From NCBI GenBank assembly GCA_031279875.1, contig JAITHS010000231.1, forward strand, positions 1 to 9,516: a stretch of DNA of 9,516 bases, written 5' to 3'. The DNA comes from Tannerella sp. GTDB lineage: Bacteria; Bacteroidota; Bacteroidia; Bacteroidales; Tannerellaceae. The translations under genes were made by a program, and so were the position numbers. Positions 1 to 7,871 of the stretch are shown here, one piece after another. A model generated the notes under the pieces. That model had not been told where the DNA came from. It made no database searches and worked only from the letters and a program-made list of their open reading frames with translations. The first letter of the stretch is position 1. Every line of letters begins with the position of its first letter.

Positions 1-201
1 AAACCCTTGCAGTGGTTTTAAACCCTGCAAGTGGTTTGGAGCTTACGTCCGTCATTGCGAGACGGGTTCCTCAAACCCTTGCAGCGGTTGAAAAACCCTG
101 CAAGTGGTTTGGAACTTACGTCCGTCATTGCGAGACGGGTTCCCCAAACCCTTGCAGTGGTTTTAAACCCTGCAAGTGGTTTGGAGCTTACGTCCGTCAT
201 T
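1..201 (+). repeat. Tandem array of 72-73 bp hairpin-bearing repeat units (about 2.8 copies)
   Basis: Unit 1 is 1-72, unit 2 is 73-145, and unit 3 starts at 146 and merges near 201 into the next element. Each unit opens with a paired module, AAACC-CTTGCAG-N-GGTTT followed by AAACC-CTGCAAG-T-GGTTT, whose 7-mer cores are reverse complements, so the pair can fold into a hairpin (unit 1: 6-12 with 25-31, outer arms 1-5 with 33-37). Each of the first two units then has a tail containing CGTCATTGCGAG, in which CCGTC and GACGG can pair (49-53 with 61-65). Unit 2 is one base longer, so no reading frame persists through the array. The array touches the left edge of the window and may extend beyond it. 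There are no unique spacers, so it is not a CRISPR array. It looks like a REP- or MITE-type intergenic repeat; its function is unknown. Confidence 0.9.
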
Positions 202-288
202 GGTAGGTACGAAGCAATCCGGAATACAGGAAGTAATCCGGAAGGAAAAGGCACGCCGGATTGCTTCGTTCCTCGCAATGACGTGGTA
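195..288 (+). repeat. Palindromic dispersed repeat, left copy (direct repeat of 9216-9309)
   Basis: CGAAGCAATCCGG at 210-222 is perfectly complementary to CCGGATTGCTTCG at 256-268, and the A-T pair 209/269 extends the stem to 14 bp. The wider arms (195-222 and 256-283) are imperfect inverted repeats bounded by CGTCATT and AATGACG. The 33-base loop holds a second AATCCGG, which could pair in an alternative register. Bases 209-288 match 9230-9309 in the same orientation over 80 bp with two substitutions. From memory, similar GTCATTGCGAG...GAAGCAATC palindromes are scattered through intergenic DNA of many bacteria and give spurious translations containing SLRGTKQS. No transposase and no convincing target-site duplication are visible. 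Confidence 0.88.
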
Positions 289-343
289 TCGTCATTCCTT
301 TTCATAGGAAAAAAATTAACATTTGGATTAAGTTTATTTAACG

Positions 344-381
344 TTTTTTTTTTTTTGTTCAGATATATGTGTGTAAATTTG
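344..381 (+). promoter_or_regulatory. Promoter of the five-gene operon (TAnnTTTG -7 element with T13 tract)
   Basis: TAAATTTG at 374-381 matches the Bacteroidota -7 consensus TAnnTTTG. A run of 13 T (344-356) followed by G provides a TTTG (354-357), but it lies about 16 bases upstream of the -7 box, closer than the usual spacing of about 20. The -33 element is therefore weak or sits within the T tract. Transcription would start near 384-388, giving a leader of about 35 bases before the ATG at 419. The leader is AT-rich, without a Shine-Dalgarno motif, as is usual in this phylum. I see no riboswitch or operator palindrome between 289 and 418. Confidence 0.65.
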
Positions 382-418
382 CGGGCATTCTAATAACTAA
401 TATATATTAATCAATTTT

Positions 419-1747
419 ATGAAAGGAATAATAAAGTACTTATTAATGTGTCTGTTACTTGTCGGCGGGTTGATGCAGGTTTATTCATGCGGCGACAGCG
501 ACAAAGACAAAGACCCATCGGTTTACGACCCGTCGAAACCGACCAAACTGTTGACATTTTATCCTGATTCGGGCAAGTTTCAGGAACAAGTGTTGTTGAC
601 CGGCGAAAATATGCCTACGGACGTAAGTCAGGTCAAAGTGTATTTCAATCAGAGACAGGCGGCTGTAATAGGTTCTACCGGTACACGTATGTACGTACAG
701 GCGCCGAGACTTCCGGGAGATACATGTACTATTTCGGTTGTGATATCAGGTAAGGATTCGCTGTCCTACACAGCCTCGTTCTATTACAAGACATCGATTA
801 TGGTAACGACGATTGCCGGTAACGGTGTTGAAGATCCTCTGGTTCAGGGAGATTTGACGGTCGCCCAGTTGCCGGCGCGTTATCTGTGTGTTGACAAAGA
901 CGACAACATCTTCATCTCTACGCGCGGAACATCGTGCGACTGTAACACAAACCTGTGCCGCATAGATGAAAAAAACAACGAGTTAGTACTGATACAGAGC
1001 GTAGTAAGCAATATACCCGCAGCAGATCCGGCAACGGGTGTCATTTCGGTAGCAACCGAAACGACGGTAGGCTCGTTTATAACCATGGACCCGCGTGAGT
1101 TCTGGGCTCCGCGTTTCAGAGAATTTAAGTGGCCTGACAACGTCGCCCGTCCGGCAAACGGGTGGAAACACTGTATGGTAGTCAATCCCGACGACAGTTA
1201 TATCTACACCCGTTTCTATTACGGTCAGGTAATGAAAATCAACCCTATCAACTATGAAGCCGAGTTTGTCGGCATGACGCCGCAGGGCGACAGTTACGGT
1301 TTGACGTTCGATCCAACGCAGCCCGGCATCCTCTACATCTCGATGTGGAACAACGGCGGTGGCGGTACGGCTCACGGTATATGCACTATGGACGTTAATG
1401 CGGAAGATCCGGCAAGCACATTTACACTTGTCTCGGCGCCTATCGCAAGCGGTGGACACAGAGACGGCAAATTAGAGAATGCGCAGTTTCGGCAACCGGC
1501 GCAAATATTCTGCGATGCCGACGGAAACATGTACGTAGCCGACTTCGGCAACCACTGCATAAGGCGCATAACGCCGGAAAAGATGGTAGAAACCGTTCTC
1601 GGCATGCCCGGCACATCAGGATGGAAAGATGGCGGCAAGGAAGACGCACTGTTTAAAAACCCGCGCGGAATAGGTATTGCGCAGGACGGTACGGTTTACA
1701 TAGCCGACAACGGCAATAGTCGCGTGCGCAAATTGAGTATTAACTGA
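419..1747 (+). CDS. IPT/TIG and NHL-repeat surface lipoprotein
   Basis: A 442-residue lipoprotein. The signal peptide ends in VYSC with the lipidated Cys at 24, followed by the acidic stretch GDSDKDKD, which resembles the surface-export signal of Bacteroidota lipoproteins. Residues about 42-124 form an IPT/TIG immunoglobulin-like domain (TFYPDSGKFQEQV, LLTGENMP). From about 127 to the C-terminus the sequence looks like an NHL-type beta-propeller; the clearest blades are about 346-387 (YVADFGNHCIRRITPE) and 401-440 (VYIADNGNSRVRKLS). IPT/NHL lipoproteins commonly accompany SusC/SusD pairs and are thought to bind ligand at the cell surface, but no catalytic motif is seen and the ligand is unknown. 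A Cys cluster (CDCNTNLC, 173-180) in the first part of the propeller is unusual. It is the first gene of the operon and its stop lies 24 bp before the transporter gene. The start is well supported: it begins the signal peptide just after the promoter. Confidence 0.9.
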   Translation: MKGIIKYLLMCLLLVGGLMQVYSCGDSDKDKDPSVYDPSKPTKLLTFYPDSGKFQEQVLLTGENMPTDVSQVKVYFNQRQAAVIGSTGTRMYVQAPRLPGDTCTISVVISGKDSLSYTASFYYKTSIMVTTIAGNGVEDPLVQGDLTVAQLPARYLCVDKDDNIFISTRGTSCDCNTNLCRIDEKNNELVLIQSVVSNIPAADPATGVISVATETTVGSFITMDPREFWAPRFREFKWPDNVARPANGWKHCMVVNPDDSYIYTRFYYGQVMKINPINYEAEFVGMTPQGDSYGLTFDPTQPGILYISMWNNGGGGTAHGICTMDVNAEDPASTFTLVSAPIASGGHRDGKLENAQFRQPAQIFCDADGNMYVADFGNHCIRRITPEKMVETVLGMPGTSGWKDGGKEDALFKNPRGIGIAQDGTVYIADNGNSRVRKLSIN

Positions 1748-1771
1748 TTATTTACCTTAAAACTTTATTAA

Positions 1772-4700
1772 ATGAAAAGACTATTAATAATATGTATGCT
1801 AATAACGTCGGTTACTGTTTCGGCTCAACAAAACAAGACCTTTACAATGCAGGGAACGGTTAAGGACGAAATGGGCGAAGTATTGGCAGGCGTTTCTATA
1901 TACCAGAAAAACAAGGTAACAATCGGTACGTCGAGCGACGAGAATGGTAAGTTCTCCATTAAGGCGCAGAGAGGTGATGTTATTATTTTTTCTTATATCG
2001 GCTTCGACCCTTTTGAATATCTTGTAACGGAAGAGAAACAGGATCTCAACATAACGTTAGCGGAAACGACATCTAAACTCGACGAAGTTGTAGTAACGGC
2101 GTTGGGCAAACAGCGCAAAATATCATCATTAGCAGCTGTTACACAGGTTGATGTAGGTTCGTTGCAGACGCCTACTACATCTGTTGCCAATCTTCTGGGC
2201 GGACGTACGGCGGGTGTTATCTCAATGATGAACAGCGGCGAGCCGGGCAGAAACATTGCAGAGTTCTGGGTGCGCGGTATAGGAACATTCGGAGCCAACA
2301 GTAGCGCATTAGTGCTAATTGACGGTTTGGAAGGCAATATCAACTCAATAGATCCTGCCGACATTGAGAGTTTCTCGGTGTTGAAAGACGCCTCCGCAAC
2401 AGCCGTTTACGGAGTACGCGGCGCTAACGGCGTCGTTTTGGTAACAACAAAACGCGGCGAGGCGGGCAAACTTAGTATTCAAGGGCGCGTCAATTATCAG
2501 TTGTCTCATCTGACGCGCGTACCGGAATATCTGCGTGCCTACGACTACGCTCTTCTCGCAAACGAAGCGCGTGAATTACGTAACGAAACGCCGTTATATA
2601 CGCCAATCGAACTTGATATTATACGCGACGGCAGCGACCTCGACATATACCCCGACGTGAGTTGGCAGGACGAGATATTGAAGCGTGATTTCTTCCGTCG
2701 CAGTTATTTCGTAAGTGCGCGCGGTGGCGCTACGGCGGCTAAATATTACATCTCTCTGGGAGGTAGCGGCGAAGATGCTGCTTATAAGGTTGATAGAAAA
2801 AGTCCGTACGCTTCCAATGTCGGTTATAATACATATAGTTATCGTGCGAACATCGACCTCGAACTGTCGCCTACAACGACAATCTATTTCGGCAGCGACG
2901 GCTATCTGACCATGCTCGACAATCCGGGCGTCAGTAATACCGACTTAATATGGATGGCACAGTCGGCGATTACTCCGCTACGTTTACCCGTAATATATTC
3001 CAACGGTCAGTTGCCGGCGGTAAGTGGAGATGCCGGAATGTCGCCTTATGTGATGATAAACCGTATGGGAAAACGTTCCGACCAGAATTTTCAGGGTAAG
3101 TTTACTCTCTCTTTAAATCAGGATTTATCAATGATACTTGACGGATTGAAATTTCGCGCTCAGGGTGCTTATGATGTTACAAGCCGTTTCAGTGAAGGAC
3201 GTTTCATTCGACCCGAACAGTATCAGGCGGTAGGTCGAAGTCAAGCGGGCGAACTTATCACTATCAAGCGAGTATCGGCTACTCCGGCAAACTATGTCAA
3301 AAGTACCGGTCAATTCCGAAAATATCATTTGGAAAGTACCATTACTTATGATAAGGTGTTAAATAACATACATCGCGTATCTGGTCTTGTTTATTATTAT
3401 ATCAGCGACCAGAAAGAGTCCAATGATGCGGTGTCAAATTTGAGTGCTATTCCGATGAGATATCAAGGCGTGTCAAGCCGTCTGACCTACAACTACGACG
3501 ATACGTACATGATAGACTTTAATTTCGGCTATACAGGTAGCGAGAACTTCCAGCCCGGACGTCAGTACGGCTTATTCCCTTCGATAGCGCTCGGCTGGGT
3601 GCCGACATCGTATGAAACCGTCAAAGAAAAACTCCCGTGGATATCGTTCCTCAAATTCAGAGGCTCATACGGAACAGTAGGTAACGACCGTCTGACGTCG
3701 CGCCGCTTTCCTTATCTTACAATGGTTAGTTCGTTTGATACCAGCCCGTGGGGTTCGTATGGCGTTGAAGGCGTGTCGGAAATTATCGTCGGTGCCGACA
3801 ATCTACAATGGGAAGTGGCGACTAAAGCCGACTTTGGTATTGACGCCGATTTCTGGGATGAAAAGATAAAGGTAGTGTTTGATATTTTCCATGACCAGCG
3901 CGACGGTATTTTTCAGCAGCGCGTTCAGGTGCCTTCCTACGCCGGTTTGACTAACATGCCTTTCGGTAATATCGGCAAGATGGTCAGTTACGGTTCCGAC
4001 GGCACAATCAGTTTCAGTCAAAAAATCAATGAACATCAGTCGTTTACTATAAGAGGTAACTATACTTACGCCCGTAACATGGTTCAGAACTGGGAAGAAG
4101 CCAATCCGCGCTATCCTTATCAGGAAGCCACAGGATATCCGCTCGGCAACGTGCGCGGTTTGGTATCTCTCGGGCTGTTTAAAGATCAGTTGGATATAGA
4201 TACAAGTCCTATTCAGACTTTCGGCACCGTAATGCCCGGAGACATCAAATACAGAGATGTTAACGGCGACGGTCAAATCAATAGCGACGACCGCGTGCCG
4301 CTTTCATACAGCCCTACACCATTAGTGATGTACGGATTGGGTTTGGAATATGTTTATAAGAACTTTACTTTCGGGCTGCGTTTCAAAGGTACCGGCAAGA
4401 CAGACTATTTTCGCGTCGGATATAGCGGCAACGGCACCGGTTACGTACCGTTCCGCGACGGAGTATCAGGCAACGTACTGTCATTGACAAAAGAACCGGC
4501 CAACCGCTGGATACCAAAGAAATATGCCGAAGAAAACGGTATAGACCCGAAATATGCCGAGAACCCTAACGCTTTGTTTCCGCGAATGCAATACGGCTAT
4601 AACAACAACAACTCCCAACTGTCAACTTTTTGGCAAGGAGATTCGCGTTATCTGAAAATTGATGAGATTACTCTCAACTATAATTTGAAACATAAGATAA

Positions 4701-4861
4701 TGAAGAAAATCGGCGTTTCATCGCTTGACATTCAGTTTGTCGGCAATAATCTTTATTCATGGGATAATGTTAAACTCTTTGAAGCGGAACAGGCGCGCTA
4801 TAACGGCGTCGTTTATCCCATCCCTACGACTTTTGCTGTACAATTGTTTATAAATCTGTAA
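1772..4861 (+). CDS. SusC/RagA-family TonB-dependent outer-membrane transporter
   Basis: A 1029-residue protein, within the normal length range of SusC-like transporters. The N-terminal signal peptide ends near VSA-Q (residues 18-19). A carboxypeptidase-D-like regulatory domain follows at about 24-97 (GTVKDEMGEVLAGVSI, SYIGF), then the TonB-box region DEVVVTALG at 104-112, the plug domain to about 230 (ALVLIDGLEG, LKDASATAVYGVRGANGVV) and a beta-barrel to the end. The family hallmark DVNGDGQINSDDR lies near residues 829-841. There is no N-terminal STN domain, so it is not expected to signal to an anti-sigma factor. By family it forms the barrel of a SusC2D2 complex importing oligosaccharides or other large ligands using TonB energy. 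The SusD-like partner follows after 25 bp. The exact substrate cannot be read from the sequence. Confidence 0.97.
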   Translation: MKRLLIICMLITSVTVSAQQNKTFTMQGTVKDEMGEVLAGVSIYQKNKVTIGTSSDENGKFSIKAQRGDVIIFSYIGFDPFEYLVTEEKQDLNITLAETTSKLDEVVVTALGKQRKISSLAAVTQVDVGSLQTPTTSVANLLGGRTAGVISMMNSGEPGRNIAEFWVRGIGTFGANSSALVLIDGLEGNINSIDPADIESFSVLKDASATAVYGVRGANGVVLVTTKRGEAGKLSIQGRVNYQLSHLTRVPEYLRAYDYALLANEARELRNETPLYTPIELDIIRDGSDLDIYPDVSWQDEILKRDFFRRSYFVSARGGATAAKYYISLGGSGEDAAYKVDRKSPYASNVGYNTYSYRANIDLELSPTTTIYFGSDGYLTMLDNPGVSNTDLIWMAQSAITPLRLPVIYSNGQLPAVSGDAGMSPYVMINRMGKRSDQNFQGKFTLSLNQDLSMILDGLKFRAQGAYDVTSRFSEGRFIRPEQYQAVGRSQAGELITIKRVSATPANYVKSTGQFRKYHLESTITYDKVLNNIHRVSGLVYYYISDQKESNDAVSNLSAIPMRYQGVSSRLTYNYDDTYMIDFNFGYTGSENFQPGRQYGLFPSIALGWVPTSYETVKEKLPWISFLKFRGSYGTVGNDRLTSRRFPYLTMVSSFDTSPWGSYGVEGVSEIIVGADNLQWEVATKADFGIDADFWDEKIKVVFDIFHDQRDGIFQQRVQVPSYAGLTNMPFGNIGKMVSYGSDGTISFSQKINEHQSFTIRGNYTYARNMVQNWEEANPRYPYQEATGYPLGNVRGLVSLGLFKDQLDIDTSPIQTFGTVMPGDIKYRDVNGDGQINSDDRVPLSYSPTPLVMYGLGLEYVYKNFTFGLRFKGTGKTDYFRVGYSGNGTGYVPFRDGVSGNVLSLTKEPANRWIPKKYAEENGIDPKYAENPNALFPRMQYGYNNNNSQLSTFWQGDSRYLKIDEITLNYNLKHKIMKKIGVSSLDIQFVGNNLYSWDNVKLFEAEQARYNGVVYPIPTTFAVQLFINL

Positions 4862-4886
4862 TTATCAACTTTTAATTATTAAGAAA

Positions 4887-6896
4887 ATGAAAAGTAAAAC
4901 AAAATTATTATTACCGGTCATAACATTGCTATTCGCCTCATCATGCGCAAACTATCTCGATACTGCCGAATATTTCAGCGATGAATTGAAACTTGATAGC
5001 GTCTTTGCGCAGGCAAGATATGTAAGGGCTTATATGTGGGCTACGGCGTCGCAGTTTACCGACGAAGGCAGTTTGCATCAGAACACCTACACTCCCGGCC
5101 CGTTAGCTACCGACGAAGCCTTTACCGTTTACGGTACTCAACATAATTACAATGGAATGCGTTTTGTGCTTGGCGAAATAACAGCTTCTAACGGTTATTC
5201 TCTTTCAAATCAGTGGGACGCTATGTATCGCGTTATCCGTAAGTGTAATACTATTCTTGCCCGCATGGAAGAAGCCGCCGATCTGACTAACGACGACCGT
5301 GTGGAGATAGTCGGCAATACCCGTTTCATACGCGCTTATGCCTACTATAATCTGTTACTCAATTTCGGCCCGCCCGTCCTTATCGGCGATGAGATAGTGA
5401 AATCAAACGAAGTACTTGAATATTACGACCGCCCGCGCAACACCTACGACGAAACAGTAGAATATATCTGTTCCGAACTCGAATTATGTGCTTCTTACCT
5501 GCCCCAACAGTTGCCTATCATGGAATTTGGCCGTCCTACAAAAGGCGCCGCCTACGGATTGATAGCCCGTTTGAGGCTTTATCACGCCAGCCCGCTGTTT
5601 AACGGCGGCACTGCTGCAAAGTCTTATTTCGGCAAATGGAGACGTTCTACCGACGATGTATTATATATACAGCAGAACTATGACGAGAAACGCTGGGCAT
5701 TAGCGGCTGCAGCAGCGAAAAGAGTTATGGATATGGGCGCTTTCAAACTATATACCGTACCTGCCGACAGAGAGACACCCGAACTGCCCGAAGACGTCGA
5801 TATAACCGAAGGCACCGGCGACCCCGACTATTACAAATCGTGGGACGACGGCGGCGCAGCAGGGATAGACCATTTCCGCTCATACTCGGAAATATTCACC
5901 GGCGAAGCTATCATACCTACTAATGTGGAATACGTTTGGGCGCGTCGCAGCGGCACTATACAGAATAATACCCAGATGTCGTTTCCAAACTCGGCCGGAG
6001 GCTGGAACGGTATGGCGGTACCGCAAAAAATCATCGACAATTATTCAATGATTGACGGACGCTCTATCAGCGATGCCAGCACGCGCTATCCTTATTCCGA
6101 AGAAGGTTTTACTACCGCTGTGCAGACGTTCTCCGGCTATCGATTGTTAGATCAGGTGTTTAACATGTACGTAAACCGTGAGATGCGCTTCTATGCGTCT
6201 ATCGGTTTCAGCGAACGGTTCTGGCCTATGACGTCGTGTACATCATCAGGATATTACAACCAGCGCATCAACTACTATTACGACGCTAACAACGGACGCC
6301 TCTCTTCTACCGACCCGCTCAACTATCCGCCTACCGGCTACGTGATAACAAAGTTTATCCACCCCGCCGATGCCTGGACGATGGACAATGCCCGCCGAAT
6401 GGAAAAGGCCTACGCTATGATACGATATGCCGATATACTGTTGATGTACTCCGAAGCTCTTAACAATCTGACTACTGCGCATACCGTCAAGTTAGGCGAA
6501 ACCGAATATACCGTCAGCCGCAATACCGACGAGATAAAGAAAGCATTCAATCAGGTGCGCCACCGCGCCGGAATGCCCGGACTTTCATCGTCTCAACTTG
6601 CAAACGCTACCGAAGTACAAGACCAAATAGAGAAAGAACGCATGAAAGAACTGCTGCATGAAAACAGCCGCTATTTCGATGTGCGCCGCTGGGGTATCAT
6701 GGAAGAAGTCGAAAGCGTACCGATGACCGGTATGAACGTTGATGCCTCAAAAACAGGCTTTTACCGCCGTGTTATACCTAATACTTCGCGCGTAGGCGCA
6801 AGAATAGTGAATAAACGCCTCGCATTTGTTCCGATACCGCTTACCGAAGTAAGACGTTTGCCTTCGCTTGACCAGAATCCGGGATGGGAAGATTAA
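4887..6896 (+). CDS. SusD/RagB-family nutrient-binding outer-membrane lipoprotein
   Basis: A 669-residue lipoprotein with lipobox FASSC and lipidated Cys20, followed by ANYLDT, a typical SusD beginning. Family signatures lie in the C-terminal third: RYADILLMYSEALNNL (about 513-528), NQVRHRAGMPGL (from about 555) and KERMKELLHENSRYFDVRRWG (from 583), plus the closing VPIPLTEVRRLP. Helical TPR-like stretches such as RAYAYYNLLLNFG occur in the N-terminal half. SusD proteins sit as a lid on the SusC barrel and bind the ligand at the cell surface. At 669 residues it is longer than many members (roughly 500-600), with an extended middle region (about 230-400). The ATG directly begins the signal peptide, preceded by the AT-rich leader TTAATTATTAAGAAA. 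Confidence 0.97.
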   Translation: MKSKTKLLLPVITLLFASSCANYLDTAEYFSDELKLDSVFAQARYVRAYMWATASQFTDEGSLHQNTYTPGPLATDEAFTVYGTQHNYNGMRFVLGEITASNGYSLSNQWDAMYRVIRKCNTILARMEEAADLTNDDRVEIVGNTRFIRAYAYYNLLLNFGPPVLIGDEIVKSNEVLEYYDRPRNTYDETVEYICSELELCASYLPQQLPIMEFGRPTKGAAYGLIARLRLYHASPLFNGGTAAKSYFGKWRRSTDDVLYIQQNYDEKRWALAAAAAKRVMDMGAFKLYTVPADRETPELPEDVDITEGTGDPDYYKSWDDGGAAGIDHFRSYSEIFTGEAIIPTNVEYVWARRSGTIQNNTQMSFPNSAGGWNGMAVPQKIIDNYSMIDGRSISDASTRYPYSEEGFTTAVQTFSGYRLLDQVFNMYVNREMRFYASIGFSERFWPMTSCTSSGYYNQRINYYYDANNGRLSSTDPLNYPPTGYVITKFIHPADAWTMDNARRMEKAYAMIRYADILLMYSEALNNLTTAHTVKLGETEYTVSRNTDEIKKAFNQVRHRAGMPGLSSSQLANATEVQDQIEKERMKELLHENSRYFDVRRWGIMEEVESVPMTGMNVDASKTGFYRRVIPNTSRVGARIVNKRLAFVPIPLTEVRRLPSLDQNPGWED

Positions 6897-6919
6897 AGTT
6901 TAATAATAATAAGAATAAT

Positions 6920-7858
6920 ATGAAAATAAGATATTTAATAATAGTTTTTCCGTTACTGGCGGCTATATCGTGCGACCGCGACGGAGTATTTACCAAAGAG
7001 CAATACAAAAACGTATTCGCCCTTGTGAGCGAAAACGACAATGTATCGCGCAAGTTTCATGACCTCGAACAGCCGGAATCTGTCGGCTATATCTCCGCTT
7101 CAATGGGTGGCACAAACCCTACCGACAAAGAAGTAAAGATACAGTTGGTAGAAGATCCCTCTTTAATACACGATTTCAACGTCGCATCGTTTGACGTTGA
7201 CGTATCAAAGTATTATCCGCAAATGCCTGCTAACAAGTATGATCTCGAATCAACGACGCTCGTTATCCCCGCAGGAGAAATAAGCGGAAAGATATTTGTC
7301 AAAATACGCCCCGAAGGATTGTCGCCCGATTCGGCTTATTTTATAGCCCTCCGCGTTACGTCCTACAATACGTATGAGTGCAATCCCGACAAAAGTTTTA
7401 TTCTTTATCGTGTGCGCACCAAAAATCGCTATGCTCTCGGCGACGGCACAACCTACTATTCAATGCGCGGCCGCCTCACTATGAGCGGCTCTACTATCGA
7501 AGTGCCGGGTACGAAAAACATCGCTCCGATAAGCAAGAACGAAGTGCGTTGCATGGCAGGTAACGAAATTTATCAATCCAACATTGTTACCTTGCGCAAA
7601 GGCGCTTTCATAGCAGAGGTTCAAAGCGATAACAAGGTTAAAATCAGGTCTTACGCCAATCTCGACATAACACAGATAGACGGCGACCCCGATTATCCTA
7701 ATGTGTTTAGAGTTGATAACGACGGCTTTAAAACGTTTAAAACTTTTCTGCTTCACTATCGCTATACTTTCGACAATACCGAAAAAGAGATACGCGAAGA
7801 ATTGCGCTATGAATTTAACGCTAAATCGGATGATACTTATGACTGGTCTAACTATTAA
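6920..7858 (+). CDS. DUF1735-type (probably DUF1735 + DUF4361) surface lipoprotein
   Basis: A 312-residue lipoprotein when started at 6920. The longest frame begins at 6884, but that adds 12 polar residues (GRLKFNNNKNN) before the signal peptide and overlaps the SusD gene by 13 bp. The 6920 ATG gives MKIRYLIIVFPLLAAISC with Cys18 in a good lipobox and a 23-bp gap like the other genes. Residues about 45-165 resemble DUF1735 (BT_3987-like N-terminal domain): KIQLVEDPSLIHDFN, YYPQMPANKYDLES, LVIPAGEISG, AYFIALRVTS. The rest (about 172-300) resembles DUF4361, its usual partner; that name is from memory and less certain. Such proteins are encoded just after SusD in polysaccharide utilization loci, where they probably act as surface ligand-binding proteins. 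No enzymatic motif is seen. Confidence 0.85.
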   Translation: MKIRYLIIVFPLLAAISCDRDGVFTKEQYKNVFALVSENDNVSRKFHDLEQPESVGYISASMGGTNPTDKEVKIQLVEDPSLIHDFNVASFDVDVSKYYPQMPANKYDLESTTLVIPAGEISGKIFVKIRPEGLSPDSAYFIALRVTSYNTYECNPDKSFILYRVRTKNRYALGDGTTYYSMRGRLTMSGSTIEVPGTKNIAPISKNEVRCMAGNEIYQSNIVTLRKGAFIAEVQSDNKVKIRSYANLDITQIDGDPDYPNVFRVDNDGFKTFKTFLLHYRYTFDNTEKEIREELRYEFNAKSDDTYDWSNY

Positions 7859-7871
7859 AACCGAAACGAAT

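Noticed and set aside
1..201. CRISPR array
   Set aside because: Units are head-to-tail copies of 72-73 bp with no unique spacers, and no cas gene is nearby.
12..393. Overlapping small reading frames on both strands across the left repeats (12-206 +, 18-305 -, 31-393 +)
   Set aside because: They are translations of the repeat DNA (including the SLRGTKQS string typical of such palindromes), have no promoter or leader of their own, and the one-base difference between units breaks any consistent repeat-protein frame.
4256..4294. Dockerin or EF-hand domain in the transporter (DVNGDGQINSDDR)
   Set aside because: This motif is a normal conserved feature of SusC-like barrels, not a separate dockerin; there is only one copy and no cohesin context.
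6884..6919. Upstream ATG for the DUF1735-type gene, overlapping the SusD gene
   Set aside because: It places a polar 12-residue tail before the signal peptide; the ATG at 6920 gives a standard lipoprotein start and operon spacing.
7701..7871. 57-residue N-terminal extension of the CBM6-like protein
   Set aside because: It lies wholly or mostly inside the preceding gene in another frame and hides the signal peptide that begins at 7872.
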